The notes: generated from the letters alone by a model not told the origin. 7,157 bases of DNA from an uncultured Lachnospiraceae bacterium (GCA_910585065.1 CAJUCG010000184.1:1-7157); one strand, 5' to 3'; counted from the first letter of the stretch, positions 1 to 6,608 are shown. Numbers and translations are program-made.

Positions 1-131
1 TATGATGCGCCGCCGCCGGAGATCTCAGTGGCAAACAGGGAGCGGCCGTCGGAGATATTATCTCTATAAAGATAAATATATCGCCAAAATAAGATTCTTT
101 TAGAAATTGGTACAGGAAAGGAAAGCTGTTT
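1..131. other. Upstream region with no assignable gene
   Basis: I cannot assign a gene here. On the + strand the three frames close at 3-5 (TGA), 67-69 (TAA) and 101-103 (TAG), so any upstream + gene ends within the first hundred bases. The short tails readable in those frames resemble nothing I know. A minus-strand frame stays open to the left edge but has no ATG, GTG or TTG before it enters the antisense of the next gene. The left part (about 8-50) is GC-rich and the right part (about 56-105) is AT-rich, as expected for a gene end followed by a promoter or leader. No convincing -35/-10 pair was found. Confidence 0.5.
52..82. promoter_or_regulatory. Two GATA/TATC dyads flanking a TATAAA box
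   Basis: Positions 52-64 form a perfect 6+1+6 palindrome (GAGATA, T, TATCTC). Positions 71-82 form a second, weaker dyad (GATA, four bases, TATC). Between them, at 65-70, lies TATAAA, which could serve as a -10 box, although no acceptable -35 lies 16-18 bp upstream. The central spacer of the first dyad is too short for an RNA hairpin, so a DNA-level operator is the more natural reading. It sits about 50-80 bp before the ACT-domain gene. AT-rich DNA produces such dyads by chance, so this is only a candidate. Confidence 0.25.
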
Positions 132-404
132 ATGAATAAAACAATTATTACTGTGGTAGGAAAAGACCAGGTGGGCATTATTGCAAGGGTATGTACATAT
201 CTGGCGGAGAATGATGTGAATATCCTGGATATTTCACAGACAATTGTGTCCGGGTATTTTAATATGATGATGATTGTAGATACAAACAATGCAAAAAAAG
301 AGTTTGGCGAGATCAGCGGAGAATTAGAAGTACTCGGAAAAGGGATCGGTGTGATCATTAAAGCGCAGCGGGAAGATATTTTTGATATGATGCATCGCAT
401 CTGA
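132..404 (+). CDS. ACT domain-containing protein, UPF0237 family
   Basis: This is a 90-residue stand-alone ACT domain, cytosolic, with no signal peptide or membrane segment. The first strand and ligand-loop region are at residues 4-17 (ITVVGKDQVGII), followed by a helix and then NILDISQT at 30-37. The conserved tail ends in FDMMHRI at 84-90. The pattern and length match the UPF0237 family (for example pneumococcal SP_0238), from memory. ACT domains usually bind amino acids or other small ligands and regulate a partner enzyme; the ligand and partner of UPF0237 are not known to me. The start is supported by a purine-rich AGGAAAGGAAAG stretch ending about 7 bases upstream. The next gene encodes a UPF0210 protein, its usual neighbour, so the two probably act together and share a transcript. 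It is less like GcvR, which carries two ACT domains. Confidence 0.93.
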   Translation: MNKTIITVVGKDQVGIIARVCTYLAENDVNILDISQTIVSGYFNMMMIVDTNNAKKEFGEISGELEVLGKGIGVIIKAQREDIFDMMHRI

Positions 405-453
405 CCACTCGGCGGCAGTTTTTAGATGACGAAAGGCAAATGGAGAAAGGACT

Positions 454-458
454 GGGGA
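454..458 (+). promoter_or_regulatory. Ribosome binding site choosing the 465 start
   Basis: GGGGA lies 6 bases before the ATG at 465, with a further GGAGAAAGG at 442-450. An in-frame ATG at 426 would add 13 residues but has only a weak GGCGG about 10 bases upstream. The 465 start also gives the N-terminus expected for the family (MINFTEVMETN), so it is preferred. Confidence 0.6.
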
Positions 459-464
459 ATTTTT

Positions 465-1829
465 ATGATAAATTTTACCGAGGTTATGGAAACCAACGCG
501 ATGATTGAGAAAGAGAATCTGGATGTGCGCACAATTACGCTTGGCATCAGCCTGCTCGACTGTATCGAGAGTGACTTAAAGGTATTATGCAAAAAGATTT
601 ACGATAAGATCACGCGCACCGCGAGAGAACTTGTTCCCACGGGTCAGGCAATCGAGAAGGAATTTGGAATTCCGGTGGTCAACAAGCGAATTTCCGTTAC
701 GCCGATCGCGCTGATTGGCAGTGCGGCGTGCAAATTCGCCGAGGATTTTGTGGAGATTGCAAAGACACTAGACGCTGCTGCCAAGGCGGTAGATGTAAAT
801 TTTATCGGCGGCTACAGTGCCTTGGTATGCAAGGGGATGACGGCGGCGGATAAACTTTTGATAGAGTCAGTGCCGCAGGCACTTGCCACGACGGATCGCG
901 TATGCAGTTCTTTTAATGTCGGCTCGACAAAGACGGGCATCAATATGGACGCGGTGCGGATTTTGGGAAAAATTGTAAAAAAGACAGCAGAGTACACAAA
1001 AGAAAATGATTCTTTAGGCTGCGCAAAACTTGTGATTTTTTGCAATGCGCCGGATGACAACCCGTTTATGGCGGGAGCATTCCATGGCGTAACAGAAGCG
1101 GACGCAGTGATCAATGTCGGGGTCAGCGGTCCAGGCGTGGTGAAAAAGGCTCTTGAGAGTGCGCGCGGCACGGATTTCGAGACGCTGTGTGAGACAATCA
1201 AGAAAACGGCATTTAAGATTACGCGTGTGGGGCAGCTAGTGGCAAAAGAAGCATCAAAGCGTCTTGGAATTCCTTTTGGAATTGTGGATTTATCGCTTGC
1301 GCCAACTCCTGCGGTGGGCGACAGCGTGGCGGAGATCCTGCAGGAGATCGGGCTTGAGTATCCGGGTGCGCCGGGCACCACGGCGGCACTTGCCCTTCTA
1401 AATGACCAGGTGAAAAAAGGCGGAGTGATGGCCTCCTCCTATGTCGGGGGACTTAGCGGCGCGTTTATCCCGGTCAGCGAGGATCAGGGGATGATCGACG
1501 CAGTACGGGCAAATTGTCTTACTATAGAGAAACTTGAAGCGATGACCTGCGTCTGCTCTGTGGGACTTGATATGATCGCGATCCCCGGCGATATTTCGGA
1601 TTCTTCTATCGCAGGGCTTATCGCAGATGAAATGGCGATAGGGATGATCAATCAGAAAACCACCGCAGTGCGCATTATTCCGGTGATTGGAAAGAGTGTG
1701 GGGGATATCGTGGAATTTGGCGGCTTGCTTGGCTACGCGCCCGTTATGCCAGTCAACGCTTTTTCCTGCGAGGCATTTGTTTCTCGCGGCGGGCGGATTC
1801 CAGCACCGATACACTCATTTAAAAACTAA
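465..1829 (+). CDS. UPF0210 (DUF711) family protein
   Basis: From the ATG at 465 the product has 454 residues, close to the usual 450-455 of the UPF0210/DUF711 family. It is cytosolic, with no signal or membrane segment. Conserved blocks in order are CSSFNVGSTKTGINMDAV (147-164), FHGVTEADAVINVGVSGPGVV (206-226), a GTTAALALLNDQVKKGG block (304-320), GLSGAFIPVSEDQGM (329-343), CSVGLDMIAIPGD (364-376), KTTAVRIIPV (398-407) and the closing RGGRIPAPIHS (441-451). A pneumococcal member (SP0239) was solved by structural genomics and, as I recall, the family is grouped with the pyruvate-formate-lyase-like barrels, but no reaction is established. I see no typical glycyl-radical motif in the last 60 residues, so a classical glycyl-radical mechanism is not indicated. 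The 60-bp gap to the ACT gene and the known co-occurrence suggest one operon in which the ACT protein is a regulatory partner. Confidence 0.93.
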   Translation: MINFTEVMETNAMIEKENLDVRTITLGISLLDCIESDLKVLCKKIYDKITRTARELVPTGQAIEKEFGIPVVNKRISVTPIALIGSAACKFAEDFVEIAKTLDAAAKAVDVNFIGGYSALVCKGMTAADKLLIESVPQALATTDRVCSSFNVGSTKTGINMDAVRILGKIVKKTAEYTKENDSLGCAKLVIFCNAPDDNPFMAGAFHGVTEADAVINVGVSGPGVVKKALESARGTDFETLCETIKKTAFKITRVGQLVAKEASKRLGIPFGIVDLSLAPTPAVGDSVAEILQEIGLEYPGAPGTTAALALLNDQVKKGGVMASSYVGGLSGAFIPVSEDQGMIDAVRANCLTIEKLEAMTCVCSVGLDMIAIPGDISDSSIAGLIADEMAIGMINQKTTAVRIIPVIGKSVGDIVEFGGLLGYAPVMPVNAFSCEAFVSRGGRIPAPIHSFKN

Positions 1830-1914
1830 AAAATGGCAGGAGTCCGAAGCGTCTACGGAAATAAATTTTCCCTGGATAGTGTGCGTGAGAAGGACGAATG
1901 CGGAACTCAAAATA

Positions 1915-1919
1915 GGAGG
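1915..1919 (+). promoter_or_regulatory. Strong ribosome binding site of pepD
   Basis: GGAGG, within AGGAGGG, lies 8 bases before the ATG at 1928. A competing ATG at 1924 is followed at once by an in-frame TGA (1930-1932), so 1928 is the functional start. Confidence 0.85.
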
Positions 1920-1927
1920 GCGGATGG

Positions 1928-3367
1928 ATGTTTGAGACGATGGATTATAAAAATGTACTTCACTATTTTTACGAAATTTCCCAGATCCCAAGGGGTTCTG
2001 GATTCAACGATAAAATTAGCGACTATCTGGTAAATTTTGCGAAGGAACAGGGGCTTTCCTATGTACAGGACGCACTCAAAAATGTGATAATAAAAAAGCC
2101 CGCAACACTGGGATATGAGGGACATACCGGCGTGGTAATTCAGGGGCATATGGATATGGTGTGTGTGACCGAGGAAGGGGTCTCGCATAATTTTAAGGAG
2201 GAGCCGCTTTCGCTCTTTGTGGACGGGGATATGCTTGGCGCGAAGGGGACGACGCTTGGCGGGGATGATGGCATTGCCCTAGCCTACGGGATGGCACTGC
2301 TTGCGGATAATACCATCCCGCACCCGGCATTGGAAGTGGTGGTTACGACGGATGAGGAAACAGGGATGTACGGCGCAAAGGGGCTTGACCCATCACAGAT
2401 TTCCGGGCGTTTTATGATCAATGTGGACTCGGAGGATGAGGGTGTGGTATTGGTTTCCTGCGCAGGAGGACTGCGGGCAGCAGCAACACTGCCGCTTGAA
2501 AGAACAGCGAAAAAGGGAAGTATGCTCACCGTGAAACTTTTTGGTCTGACGGGCGGACATTCGGGTGCGGAGATTCACAAATACCGTACAAACGCGATCT
2601 ATCTGATGGGCAGACTGCTTTTTGAGCTAAAGAAGGAAGAGGAATTTGCGATTTTAATGATGGAGGGCGGAGAGAAGGATAATGCGATCCCTGTTTTGGC
2701 ACAGGCGGAACTTGTTGTGCCAAAGGAGCGGGAAGAGTATTTATGCAGCCGAATACAGGAATTTTTTGGAAAATACAAAAAGGAATTGGGAAATAGTGAG
2801 CCGGGAATGAACCTCACCCTCTCAAATTCTCTTGAAAACTCCTATTTTGCACTTACGGAAGAAAGTGCCCGGAAATTCTTGTTTTTGCTTTTGCAGGCAC
2901 CGGACGGTGTGCAGAAGATGAGCCATGAGATTGCGGGATTAGTGGAAAGTTCGCTTAATCTTGGCATTTTGCATATGAATGAGACGGAGGCAGTATTCCA
3001 TTTTTCCGTGCGCAGTTCTGTTGGAACTTACAAATATTTTTTGCGCGATAAACTTAAAGAGCTGTTTGTCTTTGTCGGGGGGCACTGCGTTGCAGATTCT
3101 GATTACCCAGCCTGGGAGTACCGCAAAGATTCCGTGCTTCGCGAGAAATTTACCAAGGTGTTTCGGCAGTTTTACGATGGGGAGCCTAAAGTTCAGGCGA
3201 TCCATGCTGGGCTTGAGTGCGGGCTGATCTGCGAGAAAATACCGGATATGGATATTATTTCCATCGGTCCTGATATGAGAGATATTCACACGCCGAAAGA
3301 ACGGCTCTCTCTCTCCTCCTCCCTGCGCGTCTATAAGTTCCTTGAACAACTCTTAGCTGCCCTGTAA
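1928..3367 (+). CDS. pepD: Aminoacyl-histidine dipeptidase (M20 metallopeptidase, PepD)
   Basis: This 479-residue cytosolic di-zinc dipeptidase hydrolyses Xaa-His and other dipeptides, feeding amino acids from imported or recycled peptides into metabolism. Active-site residues line up with those recalled for Vibrio PepD at a near-constant offset: His74 and Asp76 in QGHMDMV, bridging Asp113 in LGGDDG, catalytic Glu143 and metal ligand Glu144 in TTDEETG, Asp167 in INVDSED, and His454 in DIHTPKERL. The lid/dimerisation domain lies at about 190-380 and begins with FGLTGGHSGAEIHKYR (205-220). All ligands are present and length is typical (about 480-490), so it should be active. Ninety-eight bp separate it from the UPF0210 gene with no clear promoter or terminator between, so read-through from upstream is possible. 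The next unit has its own promoter. Confidence is high for the family and moderate for exact substrate range. Confidence 0.96.
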   Translation: MFETMDYKNVLHYFYEISQIPRGSGFNDKISDYLVNFAKEQGLSYVQDALKNVIIKKPATLGYEGHTGVVIQGHMDMVCVTEEGVSHNFKEEPLSLFVDGDMLGAKGTTLGGDDGIALAYGMALLADNTIPHPALEVVVTTDEETGMYGAKGLDPSQISGRFMINVDSEDEGVVLVSCAGGLRAAATLPLERTAKKGSMLTVKLFGLTGGHSGAEIHKYRTNAIYLMGRLLFELKKEEEFAILMMEGGEKDNAIPVLAQAELVVPKEREEYLCSRIQEFFGKYKKELGNSEPGMNLTLSNSLENSYFALTEESARKFLFLLLQAPDGVQKMSHEIAGLVESSLNLGILHMNETEAVFHFSVRSSVGTYKYFLRDKLKELFVFVGGHCVADSDYPAWEYRKDSVLREKFTKVFRQFYDGEPKVQAIHAGLECGLICEKIPDMDIISIGPDMRDIHTPKERLSLSSSLRVYKFLEQLLAAL

Positions 3368-3389
3368 TAAAAACTTAATAAAAAATTCT

Positions 3390-3418
3390 TTTACTTCGCC
3401 CATTGTTTGTGGTATCAT
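3390..3418 (+). promoter_or_regulatory. SigA-type extended -10 promoter of the LCP unit
   Basis: The -35 box is TTTACT (3390-3395, 4 of 6 to consensus), the spacer is exactly 17 bp, and the -10 box is TATCAT (3413-3418, 5 of 6). TGG immediately before the -10 (3410-3412) supplies the TGN extended element. An A/T-rich stretch at about 3366-3389 upstream of the -35 could act as an UP element. Transcription would begin near 3425, giving a leader of about 33 bases before the ATG at 3458. This separates the LCP/alarmone unit from pepD. Confidence 0.75.
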
Positions 3419-3457
3419 CAATAAGGGATATAAAGATTGTCGTTTCAGGCGGAATAA

Positions 3458-5023
3458 ATGAAAAAACTGCGGTTTTGGGAGGAGAAGATGCAGGAAGAAG
3501 AAAAGAAGAAAGGTGCCATTCGATGGGAAGAAGATTTCCCCTATGGGGAATTATTCACACAAAAACAAGAAGACTCTGCGTTTGGGGAGGAAGAGGATTT
3601 TTCAAAATACCGGGATATTCCGAACGAGCGCGTCTCTCCCTCGATGGATTTCCTCTACGAATATGATCAGTTCGAGGATGAGGAGGACGAAAATTTAGAC
3701 GTAAAAGGGGATCTGGACAATTTTCGTGTGGATACCGGCGGTGTTTTTGAGGAGGAGGAAGAGGAGGAACTCTTTGCCTCCTTAAATGAATCGCTGATGC
3801 GCCAGGTGGCGGAAGAACTGGATGGAATACCAAATACAGCAAAAGGGGTCTTGGAGGAGGCAACTGAGGAAAAGAAAATGGGGAAGATTAAAAAAATTTT
3901 TGTAACGCTTGGCTGTGTGGTACTGCTTTTAGCACTTACTGTGGTGTTTTTGATCTGCACAAAACCGGGGCGGCAGATTGTGATTAATTTCGCTGCAAAA
4001 TTTATTTATGGAAGCGTACAGGATAAGGAATTCGGAGAGGTGGTGACCGCCATCCAACCGATCGTGCTTAATAAAGTAGAAGGCGATGACACGATTATTG
4101 TTCCGGGCGTGACCGTAACTCCTGTTCCGGAGGATGCGGATGAGATCCGCAAGGAAGACTATGTCAAGAATATTTTGATTTTTGGGATCGATCAGGGTGA
4201 TATGGACAGCGTGCATTCCGGCAGTTTAAATACGGATACAATTATGATTGCCACGCTCAACACCAAGAATAAGACGGTGAATATCACATCGATTTTGCGC
4301 GATATGTATGTGGAGTTAGACGATGGGATCGGCAGAAAGATCAATTCCATCTACGCAATCGGAAATCGGAACAAACAAGGTCCTGAACTTTTAATGCATA
4401 CGATTGAGAACTATTTTAAAATCGATCTGATGGGCTATGCCTATGTAAAACTTGCCGCTTTTGAGGATGTCGTGGATATCCTTGGCGGGGTTTCCATTGA
4501 GCTTGGCTCCAAGGAGGCAAATTATTTAAATACGACCAATTATATTACTGATCCGAGAAACCGCAAGCTAAAGGCAGGGGTAAATCATATGAACGGCAAT
4601 CAAGTGGCGGGATACTGCCGCATCCGCAAGGTGGAGACGCTCGGCGGCGCGGCGAACGATTACGGGCGCACCCTGCGTCAGCGTCGCGTGCTGCAGGCAA
4701 TCTTCCAGAAATATAAGTCGCAGAATATTATGAATCTAATTCCGGTAACACAAAGCTGCCTTGCCAAGATTACAACAAATTTAAAAGAGGAACAGATCCG
4801 AGAACTCCTGACCATGTTTGTAGAGGATGGGATCTCCCAGATGGAATCCTACCGCCTTCCACTCAATGATACTTTCTATGATTCGGGCAAGAAAGGACAT
4901 AATGGAATTACGTATGGTCTGGTTATCGATGATATCGAGGCAAATATTGTGTACTTGTATGAAAAACTATATGCGGATACGCCGGAGGAGGCAAAACAAA
5001 ATTATGATGCCCTGAAGCACTAA
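3458..5023 (+). CDS. LCP (LytR-CpsA-Psr) family transferase, paralog 1
   Basis: A 521-residue type II membrane protein. Residues 1-146 are a highly acidic cytoplasmic tail with seven consecutive Glu at 98-104; one membrane segment follows (about 147-167), then a linker with TPVPED, and the extracellular LCP domain at about 236-420. LCP enzymes transfer teichoic acid or polysaccharide from an undecaprenyl-pyrophosphate carrier to peptidoglycan. Key residues visible, by analogy with pneumococcal Cps2A, are Asp245 (GIDQG), Asp260 (NTDTIMI), Arg281 (ILRDMY), Arg388 and Arg390 (GYCRIR), Arg404 and Gln408 (DYGRTLRQ). Asn258 stands where many LCPs have Arg. The tail is longer than in typical LCPs. 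The 3458 start has AGGCGG 5 bases upstream; ATG 3488 has a stronger GGGAGGAG but at only 3 bases. The second LCP gene follows after 22 bp. The acceptor polymer cannot be told from sequence. Confidence 0.93.
   Translation: MKKLRFWEEKMQEEEKKKGAIRWEEDFPYGELFTQKQEDSAFGEEEDFSKYRDIPNERVSPSMDFLYEYDQFEDEEDENLDVKGDLDNFRVDTGGVFEEEEEEELFASLNESLMRQVAEELDGIPNTAKGVLEEATEEKKMGKIKKIFVTLGCVVLLLALTVVFLICTKPGRQIVINFAAKFIYGSVQDKEFGEVVTAIQPIVLNKVEGDDTIIVPGVTVTPVPEDADEIRKEDYVKNILIFGIDQGDMDSVHSGSLNTDTIMIATLNTKNKTVNITSILRDMYVELDDGIGRKINSIYAIGNRNKQGPELLMHTIENYFKIDLMGYAYVKLAAFEDVVDILGGVSIELGSKEANYLNTTNYITDPRNRKLKAGVNHMNGNQVAGYCRIRKVETLGGAANDYGRTLRQRRVLQAIFQKYKSQNIMNLIPVTQSCLAKITTNLKEEQIRELLTMFVEDGISQMESYRLPLNDTFYDSGKKGHNGITYGLVIDDIEANIVYLYEKLYADTPEEAKQNYDALKH
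3749..3769 (+). repeat. GAG/GAA tract encoding seven glutamates
   Basis: Seven consecutive Glu codons (five GAG, two GAA) inside the cytoplasmic tail of LCP paralog 1. The purine-only tract contains repeated GGAGG, which resembles Shine-Dalgarno sequence inside a coding region. It is in-frame and length changes by units of three would preserve the reading frame. Confidence 0.7.
3866..3880 (+). promoter_or_regulatory. Possible internal ribosome binding site and start in LCP paralog 1
   Basis: GAGGA at 3866-3870 lies 7 bases before an in-frame ATG at 3878 (codon 141). Initiation here would give a 381-residue protein beginning MGKIKKIFVTLG, a short positively charged N-terminus followed directly by the membrane segment, which is the usual LCP layout. 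Glu-rich coding sequence generates GAGGA by chance, so this is only a candidate. Confidence 0.3.
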
Positions 5024-5033
5024 ATCAATTAGC

Positions 5034-5040
5034 GGAGGAG
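5034..5040 (+). promoter_or_regulatory. Strong ribosome binding site of the second LCP gene
   Basis: GGAGGAG lies 5 bases before the ATG at 5046, within the 22-bp gap between the two LCP genes. It gives the second gene its own efficient initiation on a shared transcript. Confidence 0.8.
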
Positions 5041-5045
5041 CAATT

Positions 5046-6497
5046 ATGGAGAAAAATGAATATCCGGATGATTTTGATCCGACGAGGGACGAAGGGTTCT
5101 TAAAAAATCTGGAAAAGGTGCTGGAGTCATCGGCGTATGAAAATGAAGCGATCGATATTGATACGGGAGATCAAAATACCTCCATCCTTACAATCAAGGA
5201 GGATGCGGAGGAAGAAACTCTCCCGCAGATTGACACGAGCAGTATCTACGTGGACGAAGTGCCTATGGAAAAAGAAGTCGATGATGATGTTATTGAAAAT
5301 ATCAGCAATCAGCTTGCTTCTCAGGTCGGCATGGAATACGAAGTTTTGGAAGAATTAAAACAGAGGGAAACCGTGACCAAAAAGCCAGCATGGCTTATGC
5401 CGGCTCTGATTACTGCGGGGGTGTTTGCAGCAGGGCTTCTTATCCTTTTTCTCTCAGGGCCTGGAAGAAATTTTCTTATCTCGCACGGCATTGGACGATT
5501 ATTTGCAGATTATACCACATATATGCCAGAGGAGAGTGGGAAGGTGGCAAAGGGAATTCTATTCCTTTTGCCTCCTTTTGCTGAAAAATCGCCGGAGGAG
5601 CAGCCCCCTGTCAATCTTACCGCGACCCCTGTGCCATCGCCTACCGAGCCGCCGAAGGAGCCGGAAAAACAGGAGATTCTCCATCATTTTCTGGTGCTTG
5701 GAATGGACGAAGCCGGGGAGAATAAGGAGGCTTGTTCCGATCTGATTTTAATGGTAACAATAAATGCAAGTTCCGGTGAAATAAAGTTGACTACCATCTT
5801 GCGTGACCTCTTTGTTTCCATGCCGGGGATGGGGGAGGACAAAATTTGTCTCGCCTATGCCAGGGGTGGAATAGGGTTAGTTTACGATACTGTTGAACAG
5901 AGTCTTGGCATTCGCCCGGACGGGTATCTATTATTTTCCTATGGGAAATTTCGCTCCTTTATTGATGCGGTCGGCGGTGTAACATTAAATCTTACCGCAA
6001 AAGAGGCGGATTACCTAAATAAGACAAATTATATTTCACAGCCAGAAAACCGGGTGATGGTAAATGGGGAAAATCATTTAAACGGCGATCAGGCACTTGG
6101 CTACTGCCGTATCCGCCATGTCGGAACGGCGCAGAACGAATACAACGATATCGGGCGCACTGCGCGCTGTAAGCGTTTAATTATGGCACTTTATGAGCAG
6201 AACCGCAGCCGGAGTATAACAGAGCTTTCTCGCATTTTAACGGAAGGGTTTAAGATGTTGACCACGGATATTACGGGAGAGGACTGCAGCGAATATCTGA
6301 ATTTATTTTTGGCTATGCCCGCCGCCGTCTTTTCTTCTTATCGAATCCCTGCGGAGGGACGTTATACTACCAGCATTATTCGCGGTCAGGCGGCGTTAGT
6401 AGCCGATCTAAGACAAAATCGCACGCTGTGGCAGGAATTTCTGTTTCCGAAGGTTTCTGACGAAGAGAAAGTGCCGACACCGGGTACACAGCCATAA
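5046..6497 (+). CDS. LCP (LytR-CpsA-Psr) family protein, divergent paralog 2
   Basis: A 483-residue type II membrane protein with an acidic cytoplasmic tail (1-114), one membrane segment (about 116-137), a Pro/Thr-rich linker (187-208, including TATPVPSPTEPP) and an extracellular LCP domain at about 211-385. It is clearly related to the gene just upstream: both share a YLN.TNYI block (323-330 here), an NH(L/M)NG(D/N)Q block (343-349) and GYCRIR (352-357). Conserved residues seen are Asp221 (LGMDEAG), Asp232, Arg253 (ILRDLF), Arg355, Arg357 and Arg371 (DIGRTAR). Two usual positions differ: Cys230 in place of the Arg before SD, and Cys375 in place of the Gln of the GRTxRQ motif. These differences may mean altered activity, a helper role, or another substrate. 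It is probably co-transcribed with the upstream LCP gene from the promoter at 3390-3418. Confidence 0.92.
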   Translation: MEKNEYPDDFDPTRDEGFLKNLEKVLESSAYENEAIDIDTGDQNTSILTIKEDAEEETLPQIDTSSIYVDEVPMEKEVDDDVIENISNQLASQVGMEYEVLEELKQRETVTKKPAWLMPALITAGVFAAGLLILFLSGPGRNFLISHGIGRLFADYTTYMPEESGKVAKGILFLLPPFAEKSPEEQPPVNLTATPVPSPTEPPKEPEKQEILHHFLVLGMDEAGENKEACSDLILMVTINASSGEIKLTTILRDLFVSMPGMGEDKICLAYARGGIGLVYDTVEQSLGIRPDGYLLFSYGKFRSFIDAVGGVTLNLTAKEADYLNKTNYISQPENRVMVNGENHLNGDQALGYCRIRHVGTAQNEYNDIGRTARCKRLIMALYEQNRSRSITELSRILTEGFKMLTTDITGEDCSEYLNLFLAMPAAVFSSYRIPAEGRYTTSIIRGQAALVADLRQNRTLWQEFLFPKVSDEEKVPTPGTQP

Positions 6498-6504
6498 GGG
6501 GAAG

Positions 6505-6537
6505 AGAGTTTGACCGTTTGGGGGAACGGTGATCTCT
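6505..6537 (+). other. Inverted repeat between LCP paralog 2 and the alarmone synthetase gene
   Basis: ACCGTT (6513-6518) and AACGGT (6525-6530) pair perfectly around a TGGGGG loop. AGAG (6505-6508) and CTCT (6534-6537) extend the stem across a small internal loop. It begins 7 bases after the LCP stop codon. No T-run follows (the next bases are mixed A/T), so it is not a standard intrinsic terminator; a partial terminator, RNA-stability element or protein site are possible. Confidence 0.45.
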
Positions 6538-6608
6538 GATGATAATTTAATTATAAATGAAAAAGAAATTAAAATGTGCAGGAGAAGGTGCACAGGAATG
6601 GGGTTTTT

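Noticed and set aside
426..464. Thirteen-residue N-terminal extension of the UPF0210 protein
   Set aside because: The ATG at 426 has only a weak ribosome site and the added residues are not part of the family pattern; the ATG at 465 fits better.
812..1381. Minus-strand open frame of 189 codons opposite the UPF0210 gene
   Set aside because: It is fully antisense to a strongly conserved protein, its translation is low in recognisable motifs, and it has no convincing ribosome binding site; it arises from GC-rich third positions of the real gene.
1398..1814. Minus-strand open frame of 138 codons opposite the 3' part of the UPF0210 gene
   Set aside because: Antisense shadow with unusual His/Arg/Cys-rich composition and no family resemblance.
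1833..2033. Short + strand open frame running from the UPF0210 stop into pepD
   Set aside because: It is in frame with the UPF0210 gene but lies beyond its stop, has no ribosome binding site, overlaps the pepD start, and resembles no family.
2939..3349. Minus-strand open frame of 136 codons opposite pepD
   Set aside because: Overlaps the conserved metal-binding C-terminus of pepD; no ribosome binding site or recognisable domain.
3368..3389. Terminator after pepD
   Set aside because: The stretch is A/T-rich but has no inverted repeat with a usable stem before a T-run; it fits an UP element better than a terminator.
3403..3666. Open frame starting in the LCP promoter region
   Set aside because: It begins with a TTG inside the spacer of the promoter, has no ribosome site, and overlaps LCP paralog 1 out of frame.
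3667..3960. Minus-strand Ser-rich open frame opposite the acidic tail of LCP paralog 1
   Set aside because: Its poly-Ser composition is simply the complement of the Glu-codon tract; not a plausible gene.
6510..6557. TTGACC (6510-6515) and TATAAA (6552-6557) as a promoter for the alarmone synthetase
   Set aside because: The two boxes are 36 bp apart, far too long. TATAAA paired with the sequence 17 bp upstream matches only 3 of 6 -35 bases, so I do not call a promoter.
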